Positions 49,671 to 59,610 are shown, numbered from the stretch's first letter. The stretch is DNA of 64,000 bases from Paenibacillus_AP thailandensis (GCF_042685365.1 NZ_JBHUMY010000012.1:248001-312000), one strand, 5' to 3'. Numbers and translations: made by a program. The notes: generated from the sequence alone by a model not told the origin.

Positions 49671-52600
49671 TTACCCGCGAATCAGTATTCCTATTTCTTT
49701 CTCGCCGAGCTGAACGCGTTCCATGCCCGCTTCCGCGCCGAACGTTACGTCGTTCAGCAGCACGCTGTCGCGCAGTACCGTATCGAACGTTGTAAGCGCC
49801 GCTTGAAGCTCCGCATCGACGTCCAGAACGAGATCGATGCGCTTTTCGATCGGCAGGTCCAGCTTTTTGCGCGTATCCTGCACGGCCCGGACGACTTCGC
49901 GAACCCAGCCTTCCTGCTCCAGCTCCTTCGTAATTTCGGTATTGAGCGCAACCGTAATGCCGCTTGCCGAGGCCGAAGCGAAACCGGTTTTGGCCTGCTT
50001 CTCGACCAGAAGCTCTTCAAGCGGGATCATCAGCGCTTCGCCGTCCGGCGACGTAAAGGCAAGCTGCCCTTCCGCTACCGCCGCGCGGGTTTGTTCCGGC
50101 GCCAGCCCTTTCAGATAAGCCTGGATCGGCCCGACATTTTTGCCGTATTTTTTGCCCGCAAGCTTCAAGTTCAGCTTAAACGAGAAGTTGACGAACCCGC
50201 TGTCGCTCGTTTGGACCGTAATCGCTTTGACGTTGATTTCGTCCTTGATGATCGCCTCGTAGTCCGCAAGCTCGAAATCTTTACTGAGGGACACGATAAG
50301 CTCGGACAACGGCTGGCGCGTCTTGATCCCCGTTTCGTTCCGCACGTTGCGCGCCAGCTCGACGATCAGCTTGGCGCTGTTCATGTCGCGCTCGAGCGTT
50401 TCGTCGATGGCCGATTCGTCGGCAACCGGATAATCGGCCAGATGGACGCTTTCGCCGCCGCCCAGATTGACATATACGTCTTCGGCAACGAGCGGCGTGA
50501 ACGGCGCGATGATTTTCGCCAGCGTCAGCAGCACCTGGCGGAGCGTCTGGTAAGCGGCCACTTTGTCTTCGGTCAGGCCGCTGCCCCAGAACCGGTCGCG
50601 CGAGCGGCGGATATACCAGTTGCTCAGCTCGTCGACGAACGTCTCGATCGCTTTCGCCGGATTGAGGAAATCGTTGCTGTCGAGCCCTTTGACCACCAGC
50701 TTGTTCAAGCTGTTCAGACGGGATACGATCCACCGGTCCAGCTTGTTATCGGAACGTTTCTCCTCGTGCTCCTCCGGCACAAAGCCGTCGATGGACGCGT
50801 AAAGCGCATAGAAAGCGTGCGTATTGACGATCGTATCGACCAGCTTGGACTTCGCTTCCGCTACGATGCCTCTCGAGAACCGTTTGCTGTTCCACGGCGC
50901 GCTGTCCGACAGAAGCGCCCAGCGGAACGCGTCCGTGCCGTATTCTTCGATAATTTCCCACGGATCGATGACGTTGCCTTTCGACTTGGACATTTTTTGC
51001 CCGTTTTCGTCCAGGACGTGACCGGTCGATATAACCGATTTATACGGCGCCTTGCCGTTATAGAGCGTGGATACCGCCAGCAGGCTGTAGAACCAGCCGC
51101 GCGTCTGGTCGATCCCTTCGCAGATGAAGTCGGCCGGATATTGGTCGGCGAAACGCTCCTCGTTCTCGAACGGATAATGATGCTGCGCAAACGGCATCGA
51201 ACCGCTGTCGAACCAGACGTCGATCACTTCCGGCGTACGGGTCATAACGGCTCCTTCGGCAAACGGCGACTTCAGCTTGATCTCGTCGACATACGGCTTG
51301 TGCAGCTCGATATCCTCCGGCACGTCGCCGATCGCCCGCTCCCGAAGATCGGCGATGCTGCTTGGCGCGTACTCTTTGCCCGTCGCTTCGCAAATCCAGA
51401 CGTTCAGCGGCGTTCCCCAATAACGGTTGCGGCTGATGTTCCAATCCACCAAATCCTCAAGGAATTTGCCGAACCGTCCTTCGCGGATATGGCCCGGATA
51501 CCAGTCGATCGAATTGTTGTTGGCGATCAGCTGATCCTTCACCGCCGTCGTGGCGATAAACCAGCTTTCCGTCGCGTAATAGATTAGCGGCGTGTCGCAG
51601 CGCCAGCAGAACGGATAGCTGTGCTCGTAGCGCTCCTTCGAATAAAGCAGGCCGCGCTCGCTAAGCGCTTTGACGATGTCGATGTCCAGCTGCGGATCTT
51701 TGACGAAACGTCCCGCGAAATCGGTCACTTCGTCCGTATATTTGCCTTCGCCGTTGACGACGCTGACGAAGCTGATGCCGTTCTGACGGCATGTTTTGTA
51801 GTCGTCGTCGCCGTGTGCCGGCGCCATATGCACGATACCGGTACCGCTTGTGTCGCTGACAAAATCGCCCGGAACGACGATATGTCCTTTCTCCGGCTTC
51901 ACATAACCGAACGGAGGCTCGTAGCGGCGTCCCGTCAGCTCCGACCCCTTCAGCTCGGACAACACTTCGTAGCCGTCCTTCAGCACGGATTCGGCCAAAT
52001 TTTTCGCTACGATGTACACTTCCCCGTCCTTCGACGCACGGACATAATCCAGCTCCGGATGAACGGCAAGCGCCACGTTGGCCGGCAGCGTCCAAGGCGT
52101 CGTCGTCCAGGCAAGAACGTACTCGCCGCTGCCTTCGAGCTTGAACTTCGCCGTCGCGCTTAAATCCTTCACGTCTTTATAGCCTTGCGCCACCTCGTGC
52201 GAGCTGAGCGTCGTCTGGCAGCTCGGGCAATACGGGCTTACGCGGTGACCGCGGTACAACAGACCTTTGCGGTGAATCGTCGAAAGAATATGCCATACGC
52301 TTTCGATATAGGAATTGTGCATGGTGATGTACGGATGGTCCAGGTCGGTCCAGTAAGCGATCGCTTCCGTCAATTCGCGCCACTGCTTCTCGTATTCGAA
52401 GACGCTGTCCTTGCATTTGCGGATAAACGCCTCGACGCCGTAATTTTCGATTTCCTGTTTGCCGGAGATGCCGAGCTGCTTCTCGACGCCAAGCTCGACC
52501 GGCAAGCCGTGCGTATCCCAGCCCGCTTTCCTGACGACGCGGTAGCCGGACATCGTCTTGTAGCGCGGCACGAAGTCTTTGATTACCCGTCCGAGCACAT

Positions 52601-52769
52601 GGCCGATATGCGGTTTGCCGTTAGCGGTAGGCGGCCCTTCGTAAAAAACGAAATTCGGCTTTCCGTTCCGGTTTTCGATCGATTTTTTGAACGTATCTTC
52701 TTTTTTCCATTTCTCAAGCACTCGCAGCTCGCGCGCTCTCGCCCGCTCCTTCACGTCTACACGTTGCAT
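49671..52769 (-). CDS. ileS: isoleucyl-tRNA synthetase
   Basis: The 1032-aa class I enzyme charges tRNA-Ile, including the lysidine-modified CAU tRNA encoded at 24597. The HIGH signature is PPTANGKPHIGHVLGR (about 45-60), the KMSKS loop is KMSKSKGNVIDPWE, and the editing domain (about 200-420) lies between the two. The length and the lack of the C-terminal zinc-binding Cys cluster of type 1 enzymes suggest the eukaryote-like type 2 class. A T-box leader precedes it. Confidence 0.96.
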   Translation of the reverse strand: MQRVDVKERARARELRVLEKWKKEDTFKKSIENRNGKPNFVFYEGPPTANGKPHIGHVLGRVIKDFVPRYKTMSGYRVVRKAGWDTHGLPVELGVEKQLGISGKQEIENYGVEAFIRKCKDSVFEYEKQWRELTEAIAYWTDLDHPYITMHNSYIESVWHILSTIHRKGLLYRGHRVSPYCPSCQTTLSSHEVAQGYKDVKDLSATAKFKLEGSGEYVLAWTTTPWTLPANVALAVHPELDYVRASKDGEVYIVAKNLAESVLKDGYEVLSELKGSELTGRRYEPPFGYVKPEKGHIVVPGDFVSDTSGTGIVHMAPAHGDDDYKTCRQNGISFVSVVNGEGKYTDEVTDFAGRFVKDPQLDIDIVKALSERGLLYSKERYEHSYPFCWRCDTPLIYYATESWFIATTAVKDQLIANNNSIDWYPGHIREGRFGKFLEDLVDWNISRNRYWGTPLNVWICEATGKEYAPSSIADLRERAIGDVPEDIELHKPYVDEIKLKSPFAEGAVMTRTPEVIDVWFDSGSMPFAQHHYPFENEERFADQYPADFICEGIDQTRGWFYSLLAVSTLYNGKAPYKSVISTGHVLDENGQKMSKSKGNVIDPWEIIEEYGTDAFRWALLSDSAPWNSKRFSRGIVAEAKSKLVDTIVNTHAFYALYASIDGFVPEEHEEKRSDNKLDRWIVSRLNSLNKLVVKGLDSNDFLNPAKAIETFVDELSNWYIRRSRDRFWGSGLTEDKVAAYQTLRQVLLTLAKIIAPFTPLVAEDVYVNLGGGESVHLADYPVADESAIDETLERDMNSAKLIVELARNVRNETGIKTRQPLSELIVSLSKDFELADYEAIIKDEINVKAITVQTSDSGFVNFSFKLNLKLAGKKYGKNVGPIQAYLKGLAPEQTRAAVAEGQLAFTSPDGEALMIPLEELLVEKQAKTGFASASASGITVALNTEITKELEQEGWVREVVRAVQDTRKKLDLPIEKRIDLVLDVDAELQAALTTFDTVLRDSVLLNDVTFGAEAGMERVQLGEKEIGILIRG

Positions 52770-52787
52770 GGAAATGCCCTCCTTCTT

Positions 52788-53172
52788 CTACAAAAAAATA
52801 AAGCCCCGTCCCCTTAAAGGGACGAGGCTTGCTCGCGTTACCACCCTTGTTCCGCAACGTTAACTTCGCCTGAATTGGACCGCTTCCGTAAAGCGGCCGG
52901 CAACTAAGCTCCTGTTGCGGCACCTTCGCCAGCGAATGAAACTGCCATTCGCGTTCCCTGTAACGGGGGACAGCCGTCAATGCTTACTTGGCTCGGCATC
53001 GTGACGTAACCGCATAGGGGTTACGACTTTGCGCTGCCGTTCGGCATCGCTTCTCGGAGATGATATTCGGCTCGCTGTCGAACGCCGGCTTTCAGCTGGC
53101 CCGGCTCTCTGGGGAACGATTGGCGGAGCGTACTTGTTCTCGTCATCGAAGTTCATTGCATTAGAAATAGTT
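52788..53172 (-). promoter_or_regulatory. T-box riboswitch leader of ileS
   Basis: The minus-strand leader holds the T-box motif AAGGGTGGTAACGCGAGC at about 52836-52853, followed by the terminator stem CTCGTCCC-tttaag-GGACGGGGC and T run (52788-52830). In stem I an ATC sits within AATATCATC (about 53062-53070), a good isoleucine specifier. Uncharged tRNA-Ile binding would stabilise the antiterminator and permit ileS transcription. Confidence 0.88.
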
Positions 53173-53179
53173 AATATTA

Positions 53180-53208
53180 GTTATAGCTTAAGCTTTTCGG
53201 ATTGTCAA
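53180..53208 (-). promoter_or_regulatory. sigma-A promoter of the ileS T-box transcript
   Basis: Minus-strand TTGACA (53203-53208) and TATAAC (53180-53185) are 17 nt apart, giving a start near 53173. Confidence 0.85.
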
Positions 53209-53246
53209 ATGGAATTGTGCCTGCCGGACCCTCTCCAGAAAGACGT

Positions 53247-55457
53247 CTATTTCACCGTAACCCGAAAAGTAACCGTCTTGCCTTCAAAGGTTGCTTTGAC
53301 GGTTGACGAGCCTTTGGCAACCGCCGTTATGATGCCGTCCTTAACGGTCGCTACGCTCGATTTGGAGGTCGTCCAAACGGCGCTGGACGTTACATCGACC
53401 GATTCGCCGGTCGTGTAGTTCGCTTGCAGCTTCACGGCAAACGTCGCGCCGGGACTCAGCTTCGCTGATTTTTCGGACAAAACGAGCGATTTCAGCTTCG
53501 GCGTGACAACGAGCTTCACCGTTACGGTTTTGTCTTGATAGGTGCCCGTTACTTGGCCGCTGCCGACGGCAAGCGCCTTAACGGTGGCGCCCTTTACCGT
53601 CGCCAGCGCCTCGGACGAAACAGTCCAGTTCATCTTGGAGCCAAGCGACACTTTACTGCCGTCCTTGTAATACCCCGTCACCTTGATCGACTTCGATCTG
53701 CCCGGATTCAATTCCAGCACAGCCGGTTCCACGACGAGCTTCACGATCTCCTGCTCGATCTTCACTTTGACCGTTGCTGTCTTGTTCAAGTAAGTGGCGG
53801 TAAGCGTTACGGTCGAAGCCTCGATTCCTTTAATCGTGTTATTTTTCAAGACAACGTTGTCCGAGTTCACCTTCCATTGCACCTTGCCGGTTACGTCTTC
53901 CTCCACGCCGTCCGCGTTAATGACCGTAACGGAAGGCAAAGCAACCTCTTGTCCCAAAATAACGCTCATGTCCTTCACTTCCGGAATAAGCTTGAGCGGC
54001 TTCATGTGCACCGTAACCGGCACTTGGACCTTCAGGTCGTCCACCTTCGCAGTAAGAACAGCTTCGCCTAACGCTTTGGCCGTCCAACTGCCGTTCTCCA
54101 CGGCGACGATTTCTTCCTTGTCCGAGGACCAGGACGTAAGCTCCGTCATATCAACCTGTTGGCCGTCGAACGTCGTACCCGTAACTTTCGGAAGTTTCCC
54201 CTCATCGCCCATGAAGGCGTCAATTACGGCCGCGTCTACACTCAGATCCTCCACACTCGGATAGACCGTCACATCGACGCTGCGGCTGACGCCCTTGTAG
54301 CTTGCCGTAATTTTGGTCGTACCGACCGCTTTCGGGGTCACTTTGCCGCCGCTTACCGTTGCGACGACGACATTGGAGGATTTCCATTCCGCCGTTTCCG
54401 TCACCGTAATCGGCGCTGTGCCGGCGTTGCTCTGCACTTGCGCTTCGATCTGCAGCGGCTCGTCGTGCAGCAGGAGGTGAACCTCCGTACCCGGCGTCAG
54501 CTTCATCGCTTGATAAGCGGTACGGACGATGATATTGATCGACTTGCTGACGCCCATATATGCAACGGTAATTTTCGTCTGCCCGGCGGCGACGGCCGTT
54601 ACTTTGCCTTTCTCCACCGCGGCAATCTTCGCATTCCCGCTAGTCCATGTCGCTTTATCCGTTACGTCAATCGTCTCACCGGTGTTGGCGATCACGGATG
54701 CCGTCAAAGAATATTCGTCTTCGCCAACCTCCATCTCAAGCAGATCGTCGGCTAGAACTGGAGCGATTGAGATCGATTGATACGGCGACGTTACTTTTAG
54801 CTTGATGGAATCCGACTTGCCCTTCAGCTTAGCCGAAATGGTCGCTGTTCCGGTTCCGACAAGCGTCACCGTCCCTTCGTCGACCGTAGCGACAGACGAG
54901 TTCGTTGTCGTCCAGACAGCGTCGGACGCGACGTCTTCTGCGCTTCCGTTCTTGCTGCCCGTTAATCCCAGCACGAGCGATTGCCCCAACTCGAGATCGA
55001 TTGAAGCCGGCGCCTCCGAGCCGTCGTTCGTCAGTGTAACTTGATCGTATACGTAATCGGAGGCAGCTTTGATCGACACCGTGTATCCTTTGTAGGTTGC
55101 GCTGATCGTAGCCGTCCCCTTAGAAATGCCGGTCAATTGCCCTTTATCCACCTTTACGACCGACGAATTGGAAGATTTCCACGTGGCGTTCGCCGTGACG
55201 TCCTGCTGCGTCGAGGAGCCTGAAACGGAAGCGTATAGGGAGAGCTCCGTCTTGCCGTCTTCAACCCATACGATCAGCGACTTGGAACTGCTGTCATAAT
55301 CCGCCTCGTCATATTTGAATTCGATACCGGAAACGCTGTCCTCCGCCGCATTCGCAATTGATGCCATCGTTGACGTCACCAGGACGAATGAAAGGGCAGC
55401 CGCCATCCATCTCTTCATTCCCTTGATCGACCAAATCGAATTGAAACTCGTTTTCAC
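53247..55457 (-). CDS. exported protein of eight bacterial Ig-like (Big_2) modules
   Basis: The 736-aa protein is taken from a GTG at 55457 preceded by GAGAGGATAGGG; a farther ATG at 55490 would add 11 residues. It has a signal peptide (RWMAAALSFVLVTSTMASIANA) and eight modules, each with a core such as TWKSSNSSVVKVDKGQLTGI followed by GTATISATYKG; later modules are more diverged. There is no sortase motif, SLH domain or enzyme domain. It is probably a cell-surface adhesin-like or structural protein. It stands alone between ileS and divIVA. Confidence 0.87.
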   Translation of the reverse strand: MKTSFNSIWSIKGMKRWMAAALSFVLVTSTMASIANAAEDSVSGIEFKYDEADYDSSSKSLIVWVEDGKTELSLYASVSGSSTQQDVTANATWKSSNSSVVKVDKGQLTGISKGTATISATYKGYTVSIKAASDYVYDQVTLTNDGSEAPASIDLELGQSLVLGLTGSKNGSAEDVASDAVWTTTNSSVATVDEGTVTLVGTGTATISAKLKGKSDSIKLKVTSPYQSISIAPVLADDLLEMEVGEDEYSLTASVIANTGETIDVTDKATWTSGNAKIAAVEKGKVTAVAAGQTKITVAYMGVSKSINIIVRTAYQAMKLTPGTEVHLLLHDEPLQIEAQVQSNAGTAPITVTETAEWKSSNVVVATVSGGKVTPKAVGTTKITASYKGVSRSVDVTVYPSVEDLSVDAAVIDAFMGDEGKLPKVTGTTFDGQQVDMTELTSWSSDKEEIVAVENGSWTAKALGEAVLTAKVDDLKVQVPVTVHMKPLKLIPEVKDMSVILGQEVALPSVTVINADGVEEDVTGKVQWKVNSDNVVLKNNTIKGIEASTVTLTATYLNKTATVKVKIEQEIVKLVVEPAVLELNPGRSKSIKVTGYYKDGSKVSLGSKMNWTVSSEALATVKGATVKALAVGSGQVTGTYQDKTVTVKLVVTPKLKSLVLSEKSAKLSPGATFAVKLQANYTTGESVDVTSSAVWTTSKSSVATVKDGIITAVAKGSSTVKATFEGKTVTFRVTVK

Positions 55458-55597
55458 TGCATCCCTATCCTCTCTGTATATACTTTCCATTTCATTATTA
55501 ACGGATGGAAAGATGCGGAAATGAAGAGCTTTATTTCTTTTTTAACAATCTTTTTAAGGAAGATCATGATTTTTATAATGCAAACAACCGGCGAAAA

Positions 55598-55642
55598 GAA
55601 ACAAACCAATCCATGTACAACGCCCATGGATTGGTTTGTTTC
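55598..55642. terminator. 18-bp-stem bidirectional terminator
   Basis: GAAACAAACCAATCCATG and CATGGATTGGTTTGTTTC pair perfectly around 9 nt and end in T-rich tracts on both strands. It lies between the Ig-like gene and divIVA and may end the divIVA transcript. Confidence 0.75.
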
Positions 55643-55856
55643 GAGAGAACAACATTGTATAAGAGCCCTGAACATCTCCTTCTGGCGGCATTGGCAGGTC
55701 CGATGCCGATGCCGCCGTTTCCCCCGGGGCGGAATATTTCCGTACGGCATTATGGCCCCATATGCCCTGACGAGCTCTCTGCTGCTACGACACTGACCCC
55801 GCTCTTGTCCAGAAGGACAAAGCTAACGAACCAGCTCGCAATGATCCTTGTCCTGC

Positions 55857-56351
55857 TTATCGATGAAGCTGCTCGGCCGCGGCGACGCTTGACGCTTCGA
55901 GCGAGTCCCAGCCGTCTTGGGTAAGAAGCTCAAGCTGGGCTTCGACGAGCGTCCGGAACCGGGCGCGGTAAATCGACGCCTGCTTCTTGAGCTCTTCGAC
56001 CTCCAGCGATACTTTGCGCGATTTGGCAAGCGAATCGTTAATGATGCGGTCGGCGTTTTTCTCCGCTTCTTTAATGATCAGCTGAGCTTCCTTCTTCGCA
56101 TTGTTGCGTACTTCGTCCGCCGCTTCTTGAGCGACGATGATGGTCTTGCTCAGCGTATCCTCAATATTGGCGAAATGGTTGAGCTTCTCCTGCAAAGCCA
56201 AAATCTGATTCTGGAGCTCTTTGTTCTCGCGGATCAGGGACTCGTAATCTTTGATGACCTGGTCCAGAAATTCGTTAACCTCGTCCTCGTCATAACCGCG
56301 CAGCCGGCGTCCGAATTCTTTGTTATGTATGTCCAACGGCGTTAATGGCAT
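55857..56351 (-). CDS. divIVA: DivIVA cell-division/polar targeting protein
   Basis: The 164-aa protein begins MPLTPLDIHNKEFGRRLRGY, where the conserved N-terminal membrane-binding domain has the DEDEVNEFLDQVIKDYE motif, then two long coiled-coil blocks. It recognises negatively curved membrane at the division septum and poles and recruits MinJ/sporulation factors. It is the last gene of the ylm cluster, with AAGGAGGGG before the ATG. Confidence 0.95.
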   Translation of the reverse strand: MPLTPLDIHNKEFGRRLRGYDEDEVNEFLDQVIKDYESLIRENKELQNQILALQEKLNHFANIEDTLSKTIIVAQEAADEVRNNAKKEAQLIIKEAEKNADRIINDSLAKSRKVSLEVEELKKQASIYRARFRTLVEAQLELLTQDGWDSLEASSVAAAEQLHR

Positions 56352-56451
56352 GGAAGCCCCTCCTTATGGTATGATTCCCGGCAATGCTTGCCGCCTTGGA
56401 AACATTTATGATGGAATGGATTCGACAAGGGCCACCAAATTCCTGCAACGG

Positions 56452-57234
56452 CTAAATAAATTTCCCGATTCTGACGCGGATTCTCCCTTTCTTGGTCATG
56501 CCTTCCGTTTCCAAAACCCGAAACCGTCCCAGCCCTTTGATCGAGACGACGTCGCCGGCTTTAAGCGGCTCGGACGGATCGTCTTCCGTCTTCCAATTGA
56601 CCCGGCAGCGTCCAGCGCGTATAGGCTCGACAATTTTCGTCCGGCTGATCCGGTATACGTCGCTTGCAATGCCGTCAAGACGCATCGATGCGACGGACAA
56701 GCTCATCTCCTCCAGCTTGGCCTGAGCCGGCTTCAGCCGTTCGATTGGCAGCAGATCGGTAAGCACTTGCGCCCGGTGCACTTGCCTAAGATGAACGTTC
56801 AAATAATCGGCGATTTCCTCCGCCACAACGATATGGCAGAAATCTTCATGCACATGGATGTCGCCGATCCGGTCGCGCTTCATCCCAAGCCCAAGCAGCG
56901 CTCCCAGATAGTCGCCGTGGTCCAGCTCCAGCCCCGAGCCGCCGGGAACATGCACCTGCAGCAGCGCAAGCCCTGCCGGCTCGTCGCTCAAGTCCCGGTA
57001 ATCCGGAGCGATAACGGCGCGGCAACGCTCCGCGTCCGGATAACCGCCGTTCAACGCGATTTGCACGTCGGGCTCGCGATTAGCCAGCATTTCGAGTATT
57101 TTCGCTTGTCTTGGATCCAAAAAATCGGTCCGCCGCAGCTCATGCTGCCGTGCGGACCGCTCAATCCACTCCCATGCCCGGTCGACGAACGGCTTCTCGT
57201 CGGGATGGAAATGCTCGTATACATGATTTTTCAT
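56452..57234 (-). CDS. ylmH: YlmH-type S4-domain RNA-binding protein
   Basis: The 260-aa protein has the YlmH plan: an N-terminal domain with FHPDEKPFVDRAWEWIERS and TDFLDPRQAKILEMLANREP, a middle domain LGALLGLGMKRDRIGDIHVH, and a C-terminal S4 RNA-binding domain (about 180-245, VYRISRTKIVEPIRAGRCRV). It is a cell-division-cluster gene of Gram-positives implicated in ribosome rescue and quality control. Neighbours yggT and divIVA confirm it. Confidence 0.93.
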   Translation of the reverse strand: MKNHVYEHFHPDEKPFVDRAWEWIERSARQHELRRTDFLDPRQAKILEMLANREPDVQIALNGGYPDAERCRAVIAPDYRDLSDEPAGLALLQVHVPGGSGLELDHGDYLGALLGLGMKRDRIGDIHVHEDFCHIVVAEEIADYLNVHLRQVHRAQVLTDLLPIERLKPAQAKLEEMSLSVASMRLDGIASDVYRISRTKIVEPIRAGRCRVNWKTEDDPSEPLKAGDVVSIKGLGRFRVLETEGMTKKGRIRVRIGKFI

Positions 57235-57284
57235 TTGTTACGCCTTCCCTTGATCAACTTATCGGCTTAGCCTGTCCATTTGCG

Positions 57285-57551
57285 CTACAAGCCCAAAAAT
57301 CCGAGTACGGCGATTAAGCCAACGGCGATAAACCGCAAGGCGAACAACGCCACGATCGGAGAAATATCGATCATCCCGCCGATGGCAGGAATAAATCTGC
57401 GGAATATGCTCAAGTACGGCTCGACGATCTTGCCCAGAAAATTGCCGATGAAGCTTTCCCTTGCGTTCGGGAACCATGACATCAGCACATATACGATAAT
57501 CAATATCGAATAAATATTTTCCAATCCGTAAATCAGCTCGTCAATTCTCAA
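57285..57551 (-). CDS. YggT family membrane protein
   Basis: The 88-aa protein has two hydrophobic helices around the conserved SWFPNARESFIGNFLGKIVEPYL loop, the YggT signature. It is in the ylm cluster between sepF and ylmH. YggT-type proteins are linked to osmotic stress or to organisation of the membrane at division in other organisms; function here unknown. Confidence 0.92.
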   Translation of the reverse strand: MRIDELIYGLENIYSILIIVYVLMSWFPNARESFIGNFLGKIVEPYLSIFRRFIPAIGGMIDISPIVALFALRFIAVGLIAVLGFLGL

Positions 57552-57558
57552 TCCAAGG

Positions 57559-58032
57559 TCACCTCATTCTATTGTAATCGTTCTCCTCTGCCAGCATTTC
57601 CGTGATGGTCCCTTGAATTTCAACCGTGTCCGGCGTGCATAAAAAAATGTTCGGCCCAAGCTTCGAAATCGCTCCGTTAAGCGCATAAACCGTGCCGCTC
57701 AAAAAATCGACGATGCGCATCGCGATATCGTGCCGAACGCGCTGCAGGTTGACGACAACCGGCTTGCGCGAGCGCAAATGATCGGCAATCTCCTGCGCTT
57801 CATCGTAAGAACGGGGCTCGCTCAGGACGAACCGGACATTTTTCTGCGAATGGATGCTGACGATGTTGCTACCCTTCGTATGTCTACGTGTTTCGAACGG
57901 CGTGGTTTCAACTTCTTCATCGTGATGATGCTGCGGCTGCTGATGATGATGTTGATCGACGCGCTCGCGCTCGACGACTTCCTCTTCCTCTTGCAATCCG
58001 ATAAAATTCAAAAACCGGTTCATAACGCTCAT
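57559..58032 (-). CDS. sepF: SepF cell-division protein
   Basis: The 157-aa protein has an N-terminal amphipathic helix (MSVMNRFLNFIGLQEEEEVV), a His/Gln-rich linker with runs of HH (residues 28-40) and the C-terminal SepF domain (about 65-145: VLSEPRSYDEAQEIADHLRS, VVVNLQRVRHDIAMRIVDFL, YALNGAISKLGPNIFLCTP). It polymerises into rings, tethers FtsZ filaments to the membrane and can replace FtsA. The His-rich linker is longer than in Bacillus. Confidence 0.95.
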   Translation of the reverse strand: MSVMNRFLNFIGLQEEEEVVERERVDQHHHQQPQHHHDEEVETTPFETRRHTKGSNIVSIHSQKNVRFVLSEPRSYDEAQEIADHLRSRKPVVVNLQRVRHDIAMRIVDFLSGTVYALNGAISKLGPNIFLCTPDTVEIQGTITEMLAEENDYNRMR

Positions 58033-58035
58033 TGT

Positions 58036-58749
58036 TCATTCCTCCTCTTTGCCTACCAGTATCGTGCCGAGCCTTACCCATGTCGCACCCTCTTCAATCG
58101 CCACTTCATAATCGTTCGACATGCCCATGGACAGCTCCGTCAGCGGATGTTCCAAGATCGCTTTGCCGTTCAGCTCGTCTCTTAATTGCCTTAAAGCCCG
58201 AAATACCGGTCTCGTCTGTTCCGGTTCCGCTTCGAACGGAGCCATTGTCATAAGGCCGACGGGCTTAATCCCCGGCAGCTTGTTCAACTCCTGCGCAAAC
58301 GAAGCGGCTTCCTCCGGCCGAAGACCGTGTTTCGATTGTTCTCCCGATACGTTAACTTGGATGAAACAAGGAACGATAATGCCCAATGATTCGGCTTGCT
58401 TCTGAATCGCCTGCGCGAGCGACAGCCGGTCCAGCGAATGAATGTACGCAAACTTGCCCACCACGTCTTTCGCCTTCTTCGACTGCAGCGAACCGATAAA
58501 ATGCCAGACGACGGGGGCTTCGCCCTCCGCGGCGGAGCTTGCGCTTAACGCTTCCCACTTGGGCTTGGCGTCCTGCCACCGGTTTTCGCCCAGATGGCGC
58601 AAGCCTGCCTGAACGGCTTGCTTCGTCGTTTGCAGCGAGACGTATTTCGTAACGGCGATCACGTTTACTTCTTCGCGCTTTCGGCCGCTGCGCTCGCACG
58701 CCGCCTGAATCCTTTTTTCGACCAAATCCACTCTATCTGCCAGTGACAC
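58036..58749 (-). CDS. YggS/PLPBP family pyridoxal-phosphate homeostasis protein
   Basis: The 237-aa TIM-barrel protein starts at a GTG with GAGGTT upstream. It has the PLP lysine in VNVIAVTKYVSLQTTKQAVQ, and the family motifs HFIGSLQSKKAKDV and QVNVSGEQSKHGL, SMGMSNDYEVAIEEGATWVR. It binds PLP without known enzyme activity and buffers vitamin B6. It is 3 nt from sepF. Confidence 0.93.
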   Translation of the reverse strand: MSLADRVDLVEKRIQAACERSGRKREEVNVIAVTKYVSLQTTKQAVQAGLRHLGENRWQDAKPKWEALSASSAAEGEAPVVWHFIGSLQSKKAKDVVGKFAYIHSLDRLSLAQAIQKQAESLGIIVPCFIQVNVSGEQSKHGLRPEEAASFAQELNKLPGIKPVGLMTMAPFEAEPEQTRPVFRALRQLRDELNGKAILEHPLTELSMGMSNDYEVAIEEGATWVRLGTILVGKEEE

Positions 58750-58761
58750 TGTATATTAACC

Positions 58762-59610
58762 TCATTTCCGAAAGCCGATCCAGCTTGCCATCCGGCCCGT
58801 CTCCCCGCCTTCCGCACGGTGGGAGAAAAATAAATCCGTGTTGCAGCCGGTGCACCAATTGGACATTTCGATATGGATCGGCAAAATTCCTGCTTTTATC
58901 ATAATCTGTCGGTTTATTTCTTTCAAGTTCGCCATCGCTTTGCCCGGGGCGGCCGGCTTCAGCGCCGTTTCCTCGTCGGCGTTGCATTCGCGAATAACGG
59001 GCAGCAAGCGGCTAATCACGTATTCGTCCACCTCGTAGCAGCAGTCTCCGATCGAAGGGCCGATCGCGGCGAGCAGCTTCTCCGGGCGGGTGCCGTATGC
59101 GGACGACATCGCCGAGACCGTTTCGGAAGCGATTTGAAGCGCCGTTCCTTTCCAACCGGCATGCGCAAGCGCAACGGCGCGATGCTCCGGATCATAGAAA
59201 TAAAGCGGAACGCAATCGGCATAAAAGGATACGAGCAGCGTATCCGGCTCGTCCGTCATCAAGGCGTCCGTATTTTGCACGGCCGTCTCGCGCGAACGGT
59301 TACCCTTTCCTCTATCCGCCGCCTTGACCCGATAGACGGCGTTCCCGTGCACTTGCTCGCCGCAAGTGAAGGAGGCAAATGGCCAGCCAACCGCTTCGCA
59401 CAGCAGCTCCCGGTTTCTTACGACGCTCGAAGCATCGTCGCCGACGTGCAGCCCCATGTTCAGCGAAGCCCGGGGAATGGCGCTGACGCCGCCTGCTCTC
59501 CCCGTAAAACCCGCGGTCAACCGCGGTTCCCGTTCCGCCCAAGACGACAACAAAAAAAGCGAAGGTCCCTTCGCGCTAGCCGACTGTTCAAAACATTCCA
59601 TGTTCTGCAT
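58762..59610 (-). CDS. pgeF: peptidoglycan-editing factor PgeF (YlmD, Cu-oxidase_4)
   Basis: The 282-aa multicopper-oxidase-like protein has the motifs GGVSAIPRASLNMGLHVGDD, EQVHGNAVYRV, DALMTDEPDTLLVSFYADCV and the metal-binding LAHAGWKGTALQIA, IGPSIGDCCYEVDEYV and NWCTGCNTDLFFSHRAEGG. PgeF-type proteins are purine nucleosidase-like enzymes that keep peptidoglycan precursors correct. Located upstream of yggS, as in Bacillus ylmD-ylmE. The start is either the ATG at 59610 or one 9 nt on. Confidence 0.92.
   Translation of the reverse strand: MQNMECFEQSASAKGPSLFLLSSWAEREPRLTAGFTGRAGGVSAIPRASLNMGLHVGDDASSVVRNRELLCEAVGWPFASFTCGEQVHGNAVYRVKAADRGKGNRSRETAVQNTDALMTDEPDTLLVSFYADCVPLYFYDPEHRAVALAHAGWKGTALQIASETVSAMSSAYGTRPEKLLAAIGPSIGDCCYEVDEYVISRLLPVIRECNADEETALKPAAPGKAMANLKEINRQIMIKAGILPIHIEMSNWCTGCNTDLFFSHRAEGGETGRMASWIGFRK

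Noticed and set aside
49653..51587. 644-aa open frame on the plus strand
   Set aside because: Antisense to ileS; same compositional effect, no domain or ribosome site.
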